Assembly (NCBI GenBank): GCA_013146195.2
Contig: CM028377.1
Coordinates: 162,936,545-163,000,544, forward strand
Length of the DNA: 64,000 nt
From: Codonopsis lanceolata
Taxonomy: Eukaryota; Streptophyta; Magnoliopsida; Asterales; Campanulaceae
Reading direction: 5' to 3'
The translations under genes and the position numbers were made by a program. This document shows, one piece after another, positions 45,532-56,292 of the stretch (the first letter of the stretch is position 1; each line of letters opens with the position of its first letter). The notes beneath the pieces are model-generated. The model worked only from the letters and a program-made list of their open reading frames with translations, did no database searches and was not told the origin of the DNA.

Positions 45532-45555
45532 CCTTTAAAATCCGGGGTTTGAGAG

Positions 45556-47833
45556 TGTTGAATCTTGCACTTAATTAGATTTGCTTAAAATCATTCCACT
45601 TGATTGTCAGCCAAGAAATTTAAGTTATCCGTGGTCAGCCCGAAATTATTTTGTCAGCCATTCATCTTAGCTGACCTTAATATATTTAGTGTCAGTTTGT
45701 CTTTCCTTATTTGTTTAATCATATACTTATTGACACTTTCCTACTTTGTGTTTTTGGTAGATATCTTTGCTAGATTATATCTCGGGATCTTTTGAGATCT
45801 TGCCTACGCCAAACACATTTTCAAATTCAAAATGTGTTCCCTAGCGGTTGCTTTTGAAGACTATCTATAAATACCCACTTTGGAAGCATTATTGAAGACA
45901 ACAATTTTATATAGAAGTCAAGAATTCATATACTTTCAATTTCTCTGTGACGTTGTCTTCCAAGAAAACTTTAGCTAGATATTTCTCATTGAATATTTTC
46001 TTCTAGTTATTGTTTAGGCAAACTCTGAGTGATTCATTCCAAAATATTTAGAAATCAGTTAGTTTGTCTCACGAGTTTGATTGTTTCTGTTGATTCCTAT
46101 GATTAGATTTGGTTGAGTCATCTTCGATTCTATTGTGCAGTGAGGCTAAAAGGTGGCGTCGATTAGTGTGGCAAGCGTCTTAGAATCACTTTGTTTAGAA
46201 TAGTTTCTAAGTGTTAGTTCTTAGGCGCTCAACAACAAGCTTCTCTGGCGGCCCTTGAAGGACAAGCGAGACTTTGAAGTGCCTTTCAAATATGCGAGAA
46301 AATCAAATTTGGCCAAAATCAAGAAACAATGACACGTGTACACCTATTTAGATATTTTCGAAAATATCTAGTCATTATGTCTTCACGGATTATTTTTCAA
46401 GAAGTCAACTGCATGATGACATCTGTCGGGCCGAATCTGAAAATCGAAGGCGAAGACATTACCCGTTTTGGCTAAGAAGACTTTCCAAATTGCAAAGCTT
46501 ACTCTGAAACATTACTCTGTTTAGTAATGTCTTCTCTGCACACTGCATCTCTGATGACTGTGGCTGTTTCTTCTCCCAAAGCGCCGAATTGCATTCAATG
46601 CAAAAGAACGTTGGACTGATTTATCTCTGATCTTAACCCAACGGTCAAAAGATCTCTTCCTGGTATATATTCAAGTTTTGAAGATCTGAAGATATAACTC
46701 TTGCGCATTAACTCTTAAGCTTCATCTTCATCACTCAAGTATTCAAGAGATCAAAGGACAAGGGCTAACACTTCACCAAACTTTCTGAAGCTGCAGATCT
46801 GCCATCTTAAATTCTTTCTCAGCTTCTTTCTGTTTGTCTTTAAACTGTTCTTAAATTCTGCACGTGTGGAGAACAATTATTCATTGATTGTCTCTCTCAC
46901 CTTAATACACTTGGTTAAAAACTAATTTTGTACACGATCCATTAGAGATCTAAATCATAAACCTAGTGGATAAAACAAGTGCACTTTTAAAATCCAAAGC
47001 TAACCACTTTGGTAGTGGATGTAGTACTATTCAAAGTACGAACCACTTCAAATTCTGTGTGCCGTTCCAGACTCTTCTTATCTTTCACTTTAACTGTTTA
47101 TGTTTAACTATTCAGGACTACTGCCTATATGGCCTCCCTTAATAATCTTAGAATCTGATTTGTTCCGCTGCCCAAGCACTTCTATTAAAACCTTTTATAA
47201 ATCTTTAAGAAGTGCTCTTAAAAGAAAAAGTTTTATAAAAACATAACTAGGCTATTCAACCCCCCCCCCCTTCTAGCCTAGATTGAGCCTATTTTGGGAC
47301 CAACAGTTTCTCAATCATTCTCCCCAAACACCGGTCTTTTGTTGTACACTGATCCATTAGAGATCAAATAGATTTTTAATAAAATTAGTGCACTTCAAAA
47401 ATCCAAGTCTGACCAACTTGGTAGTGGACGTAGCAGTTTATCTGTGAACCACTTCAACTGATTTGTTAACCGTCTCTTATACTCTTGCAAACTGACTTAA
47501 CACTTAAGAAGTTTTTTTTAACTAATTAAGTGTCAGTCAGTTAACAACAATTGCTTACTTAATTGTTCAGTTAGTTTGTATTTCAATTACTTTTCCATAT
47601 TCGGTGATCAATTTTGAAGAAAACTTCTTTTGAAAAATAGTTGTGTCAGCCAGCTGACCAACATTCATCAGCTTAAGGATTTTCAAAGTGTCAGCCAGCT
47701 GACCAACACCTCAGCTGACGGATAAAATCAAGTTTTCCACTGCCAATACTTTAAGTTTTTACAAATCAATCTTCAAAGTTTTTAAAGGCTATTCACCCCC
47801 CCTCTAGCCTTAACTGTTGCCACTGGACTTACA
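45556..47833 (+). mobile_element. SIRE-like Ty1/copia 5' LTR, split by a nested solo LTR
   Basis: The LTR starts TGTTGAATCTTGCAC and ends CTGGACTTACA, directly followed by the primer-binding site. It matches the complete minus-strand LTR at 55202-56257 (1056 bp). Subtracting the nested 1218-bp LTR and its TSD leaves 1055 bp, in agreement. It carries several GTCAGCCAGCTGAC-type motifs and a C-tract near the 3' end. Confidence 0.88.
46088..47305 (+). mobile_element. Nested solo LTR of a second copia family, 1218 bp
   Basis: It starts TGTTGATTCCTATG and ends GGGACCAACA, with a perfect 5-bp TSD, gtttc, at 46083-46087 and 47306-47310. It is inserted within the SIRE-like LTR; the uninterrupted site is visible in the LTR at 55202-56257. 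A second copy lies inverted at 50872-52043. Confidence 0.9.
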
Positions 47834-47835
47834 AT

Positions 47836-47847
47836 TGGTATCAGAGC
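47836..47847 (+). other. Primer-binding site (initiator Met-tRNA)
   Basis: TGGTATCAGAGC, two bases after the LTR end, is complementary to the 3' end of plant initiator methionine tRNA, the usual copia primer. It fixes the LTR boundary and the element orientation. Confidence 0.9.
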
Positions 47848-47898
47848 TTAGCTTTTTGAAAAACTATTTTCCAAGCCTAACTGCTTGAAAGCTCGATC

Positions 47899-50771
47899 AT
47901 GGCAACTCTAAAAGCTTTTCAATCAAACAATGTCACTCAAGTACCCATTTTTGATGAAGATCACTTTGATATTTGGAAGGAAAGAATTACAAGATATATG
48001 AACAATATAGATAAACGATTGATGGAATGTGTAAGAGGTGGTCCTATGCAACCTATGAAAATCAATACTAAAGTTGGTAAATCTTACAGCTGCAGGATGA
48101 TGATCACGTAAACCCTCTTGCTCTGTAGAAGAAGAATATGTCCTCAAACCTCAATCGAGAATGGGTAGGGAAGACAAAATCAGCGGTGGTGGATGCCGAG
48201 CGGTACATATTACGTCAGAGTGTTGTACGATGAAAACTACAAGCGAGATATATGATTGTGTAGCGCCAAGAAATTTGGGATGCTCTTGTGGAGTATGTAG
48301 AAGGAGATCAAAACACCAAGGACAACAAACTTTATGATTGCATACAAGAGTTTGATGCATTCAAGAAGGACCCAAAAGAATCTTTAAAGAATGCCTATGA
48401 CCATTTCTCGAGGTAAGTAACGAGAGATGTTCTTCTCTTGGTAAAGTTTATAGTATGAAAGATTTAAATATGTGCTTTCTTAGCAGTTTGGGAAGTAGAT
48501 GGCATGTCAAAGTCACTTGCCATTAAGGAAGCTAGAGATTTGAACAAACTCGCTCATATACGTAGTCTTGTTGCAAGTCTAAAAATTTATGAAAAGAAGT
48601 TCTCAAAACTCAAGAAATTGAAAAAAAATTTAAAGGTATTTCTCTTCAATTTGAAGAAGAAACTTCAAAAACTTCACATCTGTCGGATGATGACTTTGAT
48701 GAAGATGAATTCTTTGCTTTTGCTAGACAATTTAGAAAGTTTAAATCTTTTAAAAGAACTTTCAAAAACCTTCACAAACTTTCAAAGTCTTCATCAAACC
48801 CTCAAAACCTTCTTCAAGCTTCCAAAAACCATCTACTTCAAACTTTCAAAGCCTTACTTCAAATCAAATGAAGACAAGGTTGAGAAGAAAAGCTATTGAT
48901 GCTTTAAGCGTAGAAAGCTTTGGTCACTTTGCTTCAAATTGTCCTTTTACAAAAATGAGTATTACAAAAGAGCTCCCGAAATTTTGAAAAACAAAAGGCT
49001 TAGTTCTGAAGATCAAAAATCTTGCATCTTAGTTGAAGCAGTTTTAGAGATGAATCTGTGATTTTGAGCAGAAGCAAATACGTGTCTTGTTCGAGAATCG
49101 GCATATATGATTGAATAATGAGTTTCCAAGTCAAAATATTCAAAGAGTGAAAATGGTGACAAAATACTATTCAAACTCCAAGCGACCAAGATCATCAAAC
49201 TGATCGGTTTGTGGTTAAAAAAATAGGAAATGGATTTTATGGACAAGGAATCATAAGTCGAGCCGAAGAAAGTCAAGTCAACTTCTCCAGGGATGCTAAA
49301 GTAAGTCATGATTCAAAAGGCGGGGAGGAAGATTCTTGACTCAAGTGTTGATGATTTCTTTGGAACAAATGCAAGAAATGTATTCAAATTTGAAACACTT
49401 AAAAGAATTCATGTTTCTTTATCGGTGATTTTAAAAGAATTTCGAAGAAAATTGTGAGCTTCAAAAATCAATGAGCTTTACAAAGTTCGGCAAAAAGAAT
49501 TGCTGCAACTTAAAGTCTCAATGAAAATATGAGATTCAAGCAAAATCTCGGATGCCCATTTTAGCGACCTTGTGGAAAGAAATCTTCGGCGACCAATGTT
49601 GTTGATACTTACTCAAAGTCAAAAGCTCTTTGTAGAAACCATCATCGATCAACGAGAAAAATCATGAAGACCAATATGGTCTTGGATACTCAAAGGATGA
49701 TGAAGGCGTGAGATCAAGCAGTCAAAAGGTGAACCTAAGATTCTACTAAAGAACAAGGGATCGATCATAATCTGTGCCATTCACTTATCCCAAAAAGATG
49801 AATCGGCCTGAAGTACATTAACAAAAGGATAGGCTAAACAATGACGGTTGTCGGTCTTACAGTCACAAGCCTCTAATCGGTCGAACTAACTCAATAGCGA
49901 CAAATGTCGACTAGGCGACAAAAGAGGAGGATTCGAGAAGAAAGGCAACGACAAGTTCAAGCCAATAAATTTTGTTCTTGCTAAGACCTCTAGGTGAACC
50001 ATAAAGAATCAAAGAATTCACCTCAAATGGTGATAAACTTGGTTATCACAAGTGTAATATTTGCTCTACTTTTGGTCATCAGTCACATGAATGCTTATAT
50101 AGATTTAAACCTCTTGACGAACTAAGAAGCCTAATTTCGAGGCAAGTTTGGATACCTAAGAAAACTAACCCTTTGGACCCAAAGTATAAAGGGTACCATG
50201 ATGTAAATATTCATATTTCGGTATGCTTAATGGCGGATGATCATTCAAGCGACATATGGATATTAGCAGTGGATGCTCGGACACATGTTGGATCGGTGAA
50301 CTCCTTACTAACATTATTGCGACAAAAGGACCATACGTAATTTTTGGGAACAACTCAAAAGGAAAAACTATTGGCTATGGATCCATTATCGGAGGATCTA
50401 TAATAATTGAAAATGTCTCTTTGGTACAAGGTTTGAAACACAATCTTTTAAGTATCTCACAGTGCATGATAAAGGTATGAGTTGCTCTTTCTCCTCACAC
50501 CTTTTTTATCAAAAAAATAGCATCACAAATGAAATTTTGCTCCTTTGGTTCAAGAAAAAGAAATGTTTTTGCTATAGATCTACTTTCTTTAGATAGCGAT
50601 ACTCAAATTTGTCGGTAGCAAATAATATTTCCAAAATTATGGCTTTGGCACAAAGACTTTCACATTTGAACTTTAAGTATCTTTCAAACTTTCAAAAGGA
50701 GATTTGGTAAAAGATGCCGCCATCCATAAATTTTCCACGACAAAAATGTGATGCTTGTATTTTGGGAAAAA
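47899..50771 (+). pseudogene. SIRE-like Ty1/copia gag-pol, 5' part
   Basis: The ATG at 47899 opens gag (MATLKAFQSNNVTQVPIF..., FDIWKERITRYMNNIDKRLM). Later pieces in shifting frames include SLAIKEARDLNKL, FEEETSKTSHLSDDDFDEDE, FFAFARQFRKFKSF and a zinc-knuckle remnant (FGHFASNCPF). After a decayed stretch at about 49050-50000 come the protease-like segment (SSGCSDTCWIGELL..., TIGYGSIIGGS, VQGLKHNLLSISQ, 50256-50480) and GAG-pre-integrase (WLWHKRLSHLNFKYLSNFQK near 50640), cut by the N gap. Many stops and frameshifts make it non-functional. It is collinear with the pol fragment at 18168-20429. Confidence 0.85.
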
Positions 50772-50871
50772 NNNNNNNNNNNNNNNNNNNNNNNNNNNNN
50801 NNNNNNNNNNNNNNNNNNNNNNNNNNNNNNNNNNNNNNNNNNNNNNNNNNNNNNNNNNNNNNNNNNNNNNN
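50772..50871. other. Assembly gap (100 N)
   Basis: 100 N in copia pol, just downstream of the GAG-pre-integrase domain and immediately before an LTR end. True length is unknown. Confidence 1.
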
Positions 50872-52043
50872 TGTTGGTCCTGAGTAGGCTCAATCTAGGC
50901 TAGAAGGGGGTTGAATAGCCTAGTTGTGTTTTTATAAAAAAATTTGAAACACTTAATGATTTCTAAAAGGATTTTACTAGAAGTGTTAAAGCAATGAAAA
51001 CTAAAGAGATTCTGAACAGACCGGGTAGGTTGCTTAAGTATAACGTATTCAAGAGAATTCTTTTTGATAAGTAGCAGCCAGCTAATGTAGAGATAGAAAC
51101 AGATCAAACAAAACACGTAGTTTAGAAGTGGTTCAGACTGCGAATAGTACTACGCCCACTACCAAAGTGGTTAGCTGATTTTAAAAAGTGCACTTGTTTA
51201 TCCACTAGGTTTATAAGTAAGATCTCTAATGGATCACGTACAAAATGAGTTTTTAACCAATTGTATAATGGTGAGAGAAACAATCAATGATTAATTGTTT
51301 TCTCACGTGCTAAAATAAAGAACAGCTTTTAAAACAAACTAGATTAAGCCGAAAAAGGAGTATAGATTGGCGCATCTCAGTACTTTCAGAAGTTTAGTGA
51401 AATGTTAGTTCTTGTCCTTTTGATCTCTTGAATGCTTGAGTGTTGAAGATGAAGCTTGAATGTTTAATGCTAAGAGTTATGTTTGCATTTTCAAAACTTG
51501 AATAAATACCGTGAGATCTTGGACCGCTGGATCGAGGTGTAGGAATCGCGGTTCAACATTCTATCAGATTAAATGCAATTCGATTGGGGATGTATGCGTA
51601 CGCTCATCGAGATGCAAGGTGTGTGTAGAAGACATTCCGACAGAGTAAGGTTTCAAAGTGCATGTGTACTGCGAAAGTCTTCTAGCCAAAAGAGGTAATG
51701 TCTTCGCACTTCATGATTCAGAGATAGACTGACGCTTGTCAAGATGTAGTTGACTTTCTTTTGAGTGAAATCGATGAAGATATTTTGACTAGATATTTGA
51801 AAATATCTAGATAAGACTTTATGAGACATAACTCCATGTTTTGGCTAGTCTTGATTTCGCTTTGAGCGACTTCAAAACCGGCCGTTGAAGCTCGCTATTC
51901 CGCGCTTAAACTAACACTAAACAAAGCTAAACAACCTTAATTCTAAGACAGTTGCCACACTAATCGATACGCAGACCTATTAGCCACTGTACAATAGAAT
52001 CAGAAGATGACTCAACTAAATCTAGAACCTATGAGGATCAACA
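50872..52043 (-). mobile_element. LTR of the second copia family, inverted
   Basis: It starts TGTTGGTCC at the gap edge and ends GATCAACA. It is the reverse complement of the family at 46088-47305 (same ends, C-tract and core). No coding region is attached, so it is probably a solo LTR inserted in the Tat pol that follows. The TSD cannot be tested because the left flank is N. Confidence 0.8.
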
Positions 52044-53430
52044 CCGGGTATCAACAGATAAAAATGTGGAAAGATGATCAAGGAAACACTGCATTTAGAG
52101 CTGAGGGAGCTCTCTACTAATACAATATGATGCCATTCGGCCTAAAAAATGCGGGAGCAACCTACCAGTGAATGGTAAACAATTTTTTTGGGAGCCAGTC
52201 GGGGAGAAATGTCGAGGCATATATTAACGATATGGTGATCAAGACGAGGATGTCTAACCATGTCGAGGACAGTCAAGTGCACCTTCGGAGTGACAACAAG
52301 AAATTTTTTGGGGTACATGGTGCATAAGAGAGGAATCGAGGCGAATCCTGAGAAAATCAAAGCAATAGCCGAGATGACGACACCCACCTGCATCAAGCAA
52401 GTCCAACAACTAAATGAGAGGGTTGTAGCCATAGGAAGGTTCATTTCCAGCAGAGAAAAAAGTCTGCCTTTCTTCAAAATCCTAAGAGGTGCCAAAAGGT
52501 TTACTTGGAACAAGGACTGCGAACTTGCCTTTGTCGAGCTCAAAAATTACCTCGGTAGCCTACCTCTGCTCAGTAGCCCTGTCCCGGGAGAAAAACTATA
52601 TGTCTATCTCTCGATGTCAGATACGACAATAGCTTCGGTTTTATTAAGAGAAGAGGGAACAGAACAAAAGCCAATCTACTATGTCTCTCATGCACTCACA
52701 GACGTCGAGACTCGATACTTGAATGTGGAGAAGGTTATGCTCGCTTTAATCATGACAATTAGAAAACTAAAGCCTTATTTCAAGGCACATGAGATTGGAG
52801 TATATACCAACCTGCCACTACGAAGGATCTTGCACAAACAGGATGTTGCATTAAGAAGTATGAGATAGGTTGTCGAGCTAACAAAGTATGAGATCGCATA
52901 CCTTCCGAGAAAAGAGATCAAAACACAGGTCATCGTGGATTTCATTGCCGAAACATCTTTCAACTCGGCAAAAGAGGAGAATTCCTCGCTTGGTCACGAG
53001 CCCCTGATAAGGAAGCAAGTGTCCAAGCAAGAGCTCGCTCATAAAATTAGGCTAGCTCGACATTGGACATTGTTTGTTTATGGTTCGTCAAGCAAGAATG
53101 AGAACGGTGATGACATTCTACTCACGACACCAAATGGGGGAGAACTTGCCAAGGCACTCAAGCTAAAATTTCTAGTAGTAAATAATGTCGTCGAGTACAA
53201 AGCCCTCACAGCAGAAGTCGAATTGGCCGTCGAGATGAGAGTAACACAAATCCTAATATTCAGCGACTCACACAGCTCATCGTGAAACAGATTTCAGGGG
53301 AGTACGGGGTTAATCATCCCACACTAAACAAGTATAAAGAGCTCTCCCTGAACATCCTTACCCGGTTTGAACACTGGGCGTTAGAACAGATAGGTAGAGC
53401 CAACAATGAGAGGGCTGATTATCTCTCCAA
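52044..53430 (+). pseudogene. Tat/Ogre-type Ty3/gypsy pol fragment (RT, RNase H, second RNase H)
   Basis: The frame starts inside RT (YQQIKMWKDDQGNTAFRAEG, MMPFGLKNAGATYQ, YINDMVIKT). It continues through FLGYMVHKRGIEANPEKIKA and the RT-connection/RNase H region (YLSMSDTTIASVLLREEG, PIYYVSHALTDVETRY). It then reaches a second, archaeal-type RNase H (WTLFVYGSSSKNENG, NNVVEYKALTAEVELA, ILIFSDS, LEQIGRANNERADYLS). A double RNase H is the hallmark of the Tat/Ogre lineage. Stops and frameshifts occur at about 52120, 52170, 52866 and 53284. Both ends are cut: by the copia LTR on the left and by a SIRE-like gag fragment at about 53430 on the right. Confidence 0.85.
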
Positions 53431-53550
53431 CCGCTTATCAATGTTGTTCATATATCTTATAATTCTTTCTTTCCAAATATCAAAGTGATATTCATAAAAA
53501 ATAGGTACTTGAGTAACCTTATTTGATTGAAAAGTTTTTGAAATTGCCAT
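53430..53550 (-). pseudogene. SIRE-like gag N-terminal fragment, inverted copy
   Basis: From the ATG at 53550 on the minus strand it reads MAISKTFQSNKVTQVPIFYE and FDIWKERIIRYMNNID, nearly the same as the gag start at 47899. It stops after about 40 codons at an abrupt junction with the Tat pol fragment. Confidence 0.85.
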
Positions 53551-53603
53551 GATCGAACTTTCAAGTTTCTAAACTTGGAAAATAATAATTTTCAAAAAGT
53601 TAG

Positions 53604-53615
53604 GCTCTAATACCA
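53604..53615 (-). other. Primer-binding site of the inverted SIRE-like copy
   Basis: On the minus strand it reads TGGTATTAGAGC, one base different from the tRNA-complementary sequence, two bases from the LTR end. Confidence 0.8.
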
Positions 53616-53617
53616 AT

Positions 53618-53754
53618 TGTAAGTCCAGTTGGCAACAAATAAAGCTAGAGGGGGTGAATAGCATTATAAAAACTTTAAGAGTTATTTTGAAAAGCTTCAA
53701 AAGTTGCAGCAAAAAATACAAGTTTTGTGATGAATTTGAAACTCACTTTAGCTG
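53618..53754 (-). mobile_element. SIRE-like LTR, truncated
   Basis: Starts TGTAAGTCCAGTTGGCAACA as in the LTR at 55202 but is lost after about 137 bp, where hAT-like sequence begins. Confidence 0.8.
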
Positions 53755-53895
53755 TCAAGATAGGTTGGCGGGGCGGGTCAACCCATAACCTACTAAAGCC
53801 CATCAGTTGGAAGGGCGGGCCAACCCACCAAAAGTGGCGAGCCTAAGAAATGTCAACCTAACCCAACCCATCATGGATTGCGGGTCAGCCTATCT
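53755..53895. mobile_element. hAT-like terminal fragment
   Basis: Begins tagctgtcaagataggttgg and continues with GGGCGGGTCAACCC-type subterminal repeats, like the termini of the hAT at 28767-29764. The opposite end is not identified. Confidence 0.5.
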
Positions 53896-54960
53896 TTTGA
53901 TATACTTGTTGTATTTTCTTGGGTTGATTAATCTTGTAATTGTTGAATTGGTTTGTGCTTAATTTATTTATGGAATGCAATTATTTTATATGTCAAATGT
54001 AGTGATTTAATTTAATCTCTCTCTTTATTTAGTACACTTTCATATTTGGTTATAATTTTGTGGGTTTAATGCTTTTAATTAATTGACCATTAATTAAATG
54101 CTTTTAAAAATATTTAGGATCCGTGAGAGCTACCTTTATGTTTCAGACCAATCAATTTAATAGTTGGTGTTTTTGTGACTCACCGATAGTCATCGTGAGA
54201 CTTGGTTTGACACGCGATTAAACCACATTAGCCATTCGCGAGGTCAGTGAGGTTATGGTTGGTTATAAGATGCGAGAGCCCGTAGTTAACCAAGTTTGTG
54301 TGTCTCGGCTACTAACATGATTTGTAGAAAAATAGAGAGATTTTTTTTTTTGCGAAATATTACCCATGTGCTTGGTTATTATTGTGTGTTATTCATGCTT
54401 TTAATGGCGTAGCAAACCATTAGACGATCACTAGAATTATATGATAAAATGCGATAGTCCATCCTATTAATTCTAAAAATCATAATAATTGTTTGCGTGA
54501 CGTGAGATCGAGAGGAGATTATGCGTAGATAGTGCTTGTTTAGACATGCAGTTACTTTTCTCCCCCATATTATGTGTTGCGATGATATGAGTCGGTAGCA
54601 AGGTTGAGTGATAGCTAGATTTGCTATACGTAGCTAAAGCTCATAGTGGATAAAGTAGTGCGCCCGACTACCAAGACTTGAGTTAAAGAAAAACATAGAG
54701 AATTAATTTAAATATGAACTAGGCCAAAAATATTACAATCCTATCTTTTTAATCTTGATTTGTTGTTGTTAAACCACTTGCGCGTTAGTTTAGATTTTAA
54801 TTGCTTTCTTAAGTTGTTTATATTTTTAGTTTTTAATTCATTTTCTTTTCGCTCAAATATAATTAGTCAGTCTTATCTTGGTACTTAGTTGGAGTGAGAA
54901 TTACGTACATTTTCTGTGGGATCGATAACTTGTATTTATGTACACTTTTTACATGATATG
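53896..54960 (+). mobile_element. Probable gypsy LTR fragment
   Basis: Non-coding sequence ending with ttctgtgggatcgataactt near 54920, the U5-type block of Athila/Tat-like LTRs. Neither boundary nor a TSD could be fixed. Confidence 0.4.
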
Positions 54961-55015
54961 GCCTGGTATTCTTACCCGAGTTGGATGGAAAACATGATAT
55001 AAATGATATATATAT

Positions 55016-55100
55016 TTGTCATCCAATGAAGTCTTGTCACAATCACTCAAAAGTGATTGTGAAAAGACAATGCTTCTTTTTTTACTTCATTGGATGACAA
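55016..55100. other. Near-perfect 85-bp hairpin
   Basis: The outer arms TTGTCATCCAATGAAG and CTTCATTGGATGACAA pair perfectly over 16 bp. An inner stem, CACAATCACT with AGTGATTGTG, has a 3-4 base loop, and there is an asymmetric bulge of about 15 nt on the 3' side. It could be a tiny foldback MITE. A small-RNA precursor is possible but unsupported. Confidence 0.7.
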
Positions 55101-55201
55101 TTGAATAAACCATCTTCTGTAACTTTATATAAATTTAGTTAATAACGCATTTTTTTAGCAATTGAAGAACCATCACCCGTCACATTTTGACCGGTGTACA
55201 C

Positions 55202-56257
55202 TGTAAGTCCAGATGGCAACAGTTAAGGCTAGAGGGGGGGAGGTGAATAGCCTTTAAAAACTTCGAGGGTTGATTTGTAAAACTTGTAAGGTTGGCAGCG
55301 GAAAACTTAATTTATCAGTCAGCTGAAAATTGGTCAACTGGCTGACACTTTGAAAATGCTTAAGCTGATAAGTGTTGGTCAGCTGGCTGACACAACTGTT
55401 TTTCAAAAGAAGTTGTTTTTAATGTTGATCACTGAAAATAGAGAGGAAACTGAAATACAAATTAACTGAACGATTAAGCAAACAATTGTTGTTAACTGAC
55501 TGACACTTAATTAGTTGAAAAACTTCTTAAGTGTTGAGTCAGTTTGCAAGGATTTAAGAAGCGGCTGACAAATCTGTTGAAGTGGTTCACAGATAAACTG
55601 CTACGTCCACTACCAAGTTGGTCAGACTTGGATTTTTGAAGTGCACTAATTTTATTAAAAAATCTATTTGATCTCTAATGGATTAGTGTACAACAAAAGA
55701 CCGGTGTTTGTGGAGACTGATTGAGGATCAATCAGACTCGTGAGACAAACTAACTGATTTCTAAATATTTTGAAATGAATCACTCAGTGTTTGCCTAAAC
55801 AATAACTAGAAGGAAATATTCAAAGAAAAGTATCTAGCTAATGTTTTGAGAAGACTAAGTCACAGTGAATTTTCTTGAAAGTATATTGGCCTTTTCTTCT
55901 ATATCAATTGTTGTCTTCAAGAATGCTTCCAGTGGGTATTTATAGATAGTCTTCAAAAGCAACCCGTTAGGAACACATTTTGAATTTGAAAATGTGTTTG
56001 GCAGATACAAGATCTCAAAAGATCCTGTGAAATATTATCTAGCAGGATATCTACCAAAAACACAAAGTAGGAAAGTGTCAGTACAAGTATATGATCAATC
56101 AAATAAGGAAAGACAAACTGACATTAAATATATTAAGGTCAGCTAAAGTGAATGGCTGACAAAATTATTTGCGGCTGACCAAATATGATTTTAATTTCTT
56201 GGCTGCCAATCAAGTGGAATGATTTTAAGCAAATCTAATTATGTGCAAGATTCAACA
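55202..56257 (-). mobile_element. Solo SIRE-like LTR, 1056 bp
   Basis: In minus orientation it runs TGTTGAATC...CTGGACTTACA and has a perfect 5-bp TSD, tacac, at 55197-55201 and 56258-56262. It is the uninterrupted reference for the split LTR at 45556-47833. It sits just upstream of the Harbinger transposase pseudogene, probably in its 5' leader. Confidence 0.93.
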
Positions 56258-56292
56258 TACACTTAAAACCAAACACACACTTCAGAAAAATT

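Larger units (their letters stand above)
44540..45555 (-). mobile_element. Partial LTR of another Ty3/gypsy family
   Basis: In minus orientation the 3' end reads ...catcgatcaattgtca at 44540, with a 'tctgtgggttcgaccc' block typical of gypsy LTR U5. A TATA box (reverse complement at 45422-45429) and twin palindromes lie further up. The 5' end is lost where the SIRE-like LTR starts at 45556. It is not the same family as the Athila LTRs A and B. It truncates the Athila B gag. Confidence 0.55.

Noticed and set aside
55016..55100. Calling the hairpin a miRNA gene
   Set aside because: The 15-nt asymmetric bulge and lack of expression data do not meet plant miRNA criteria.
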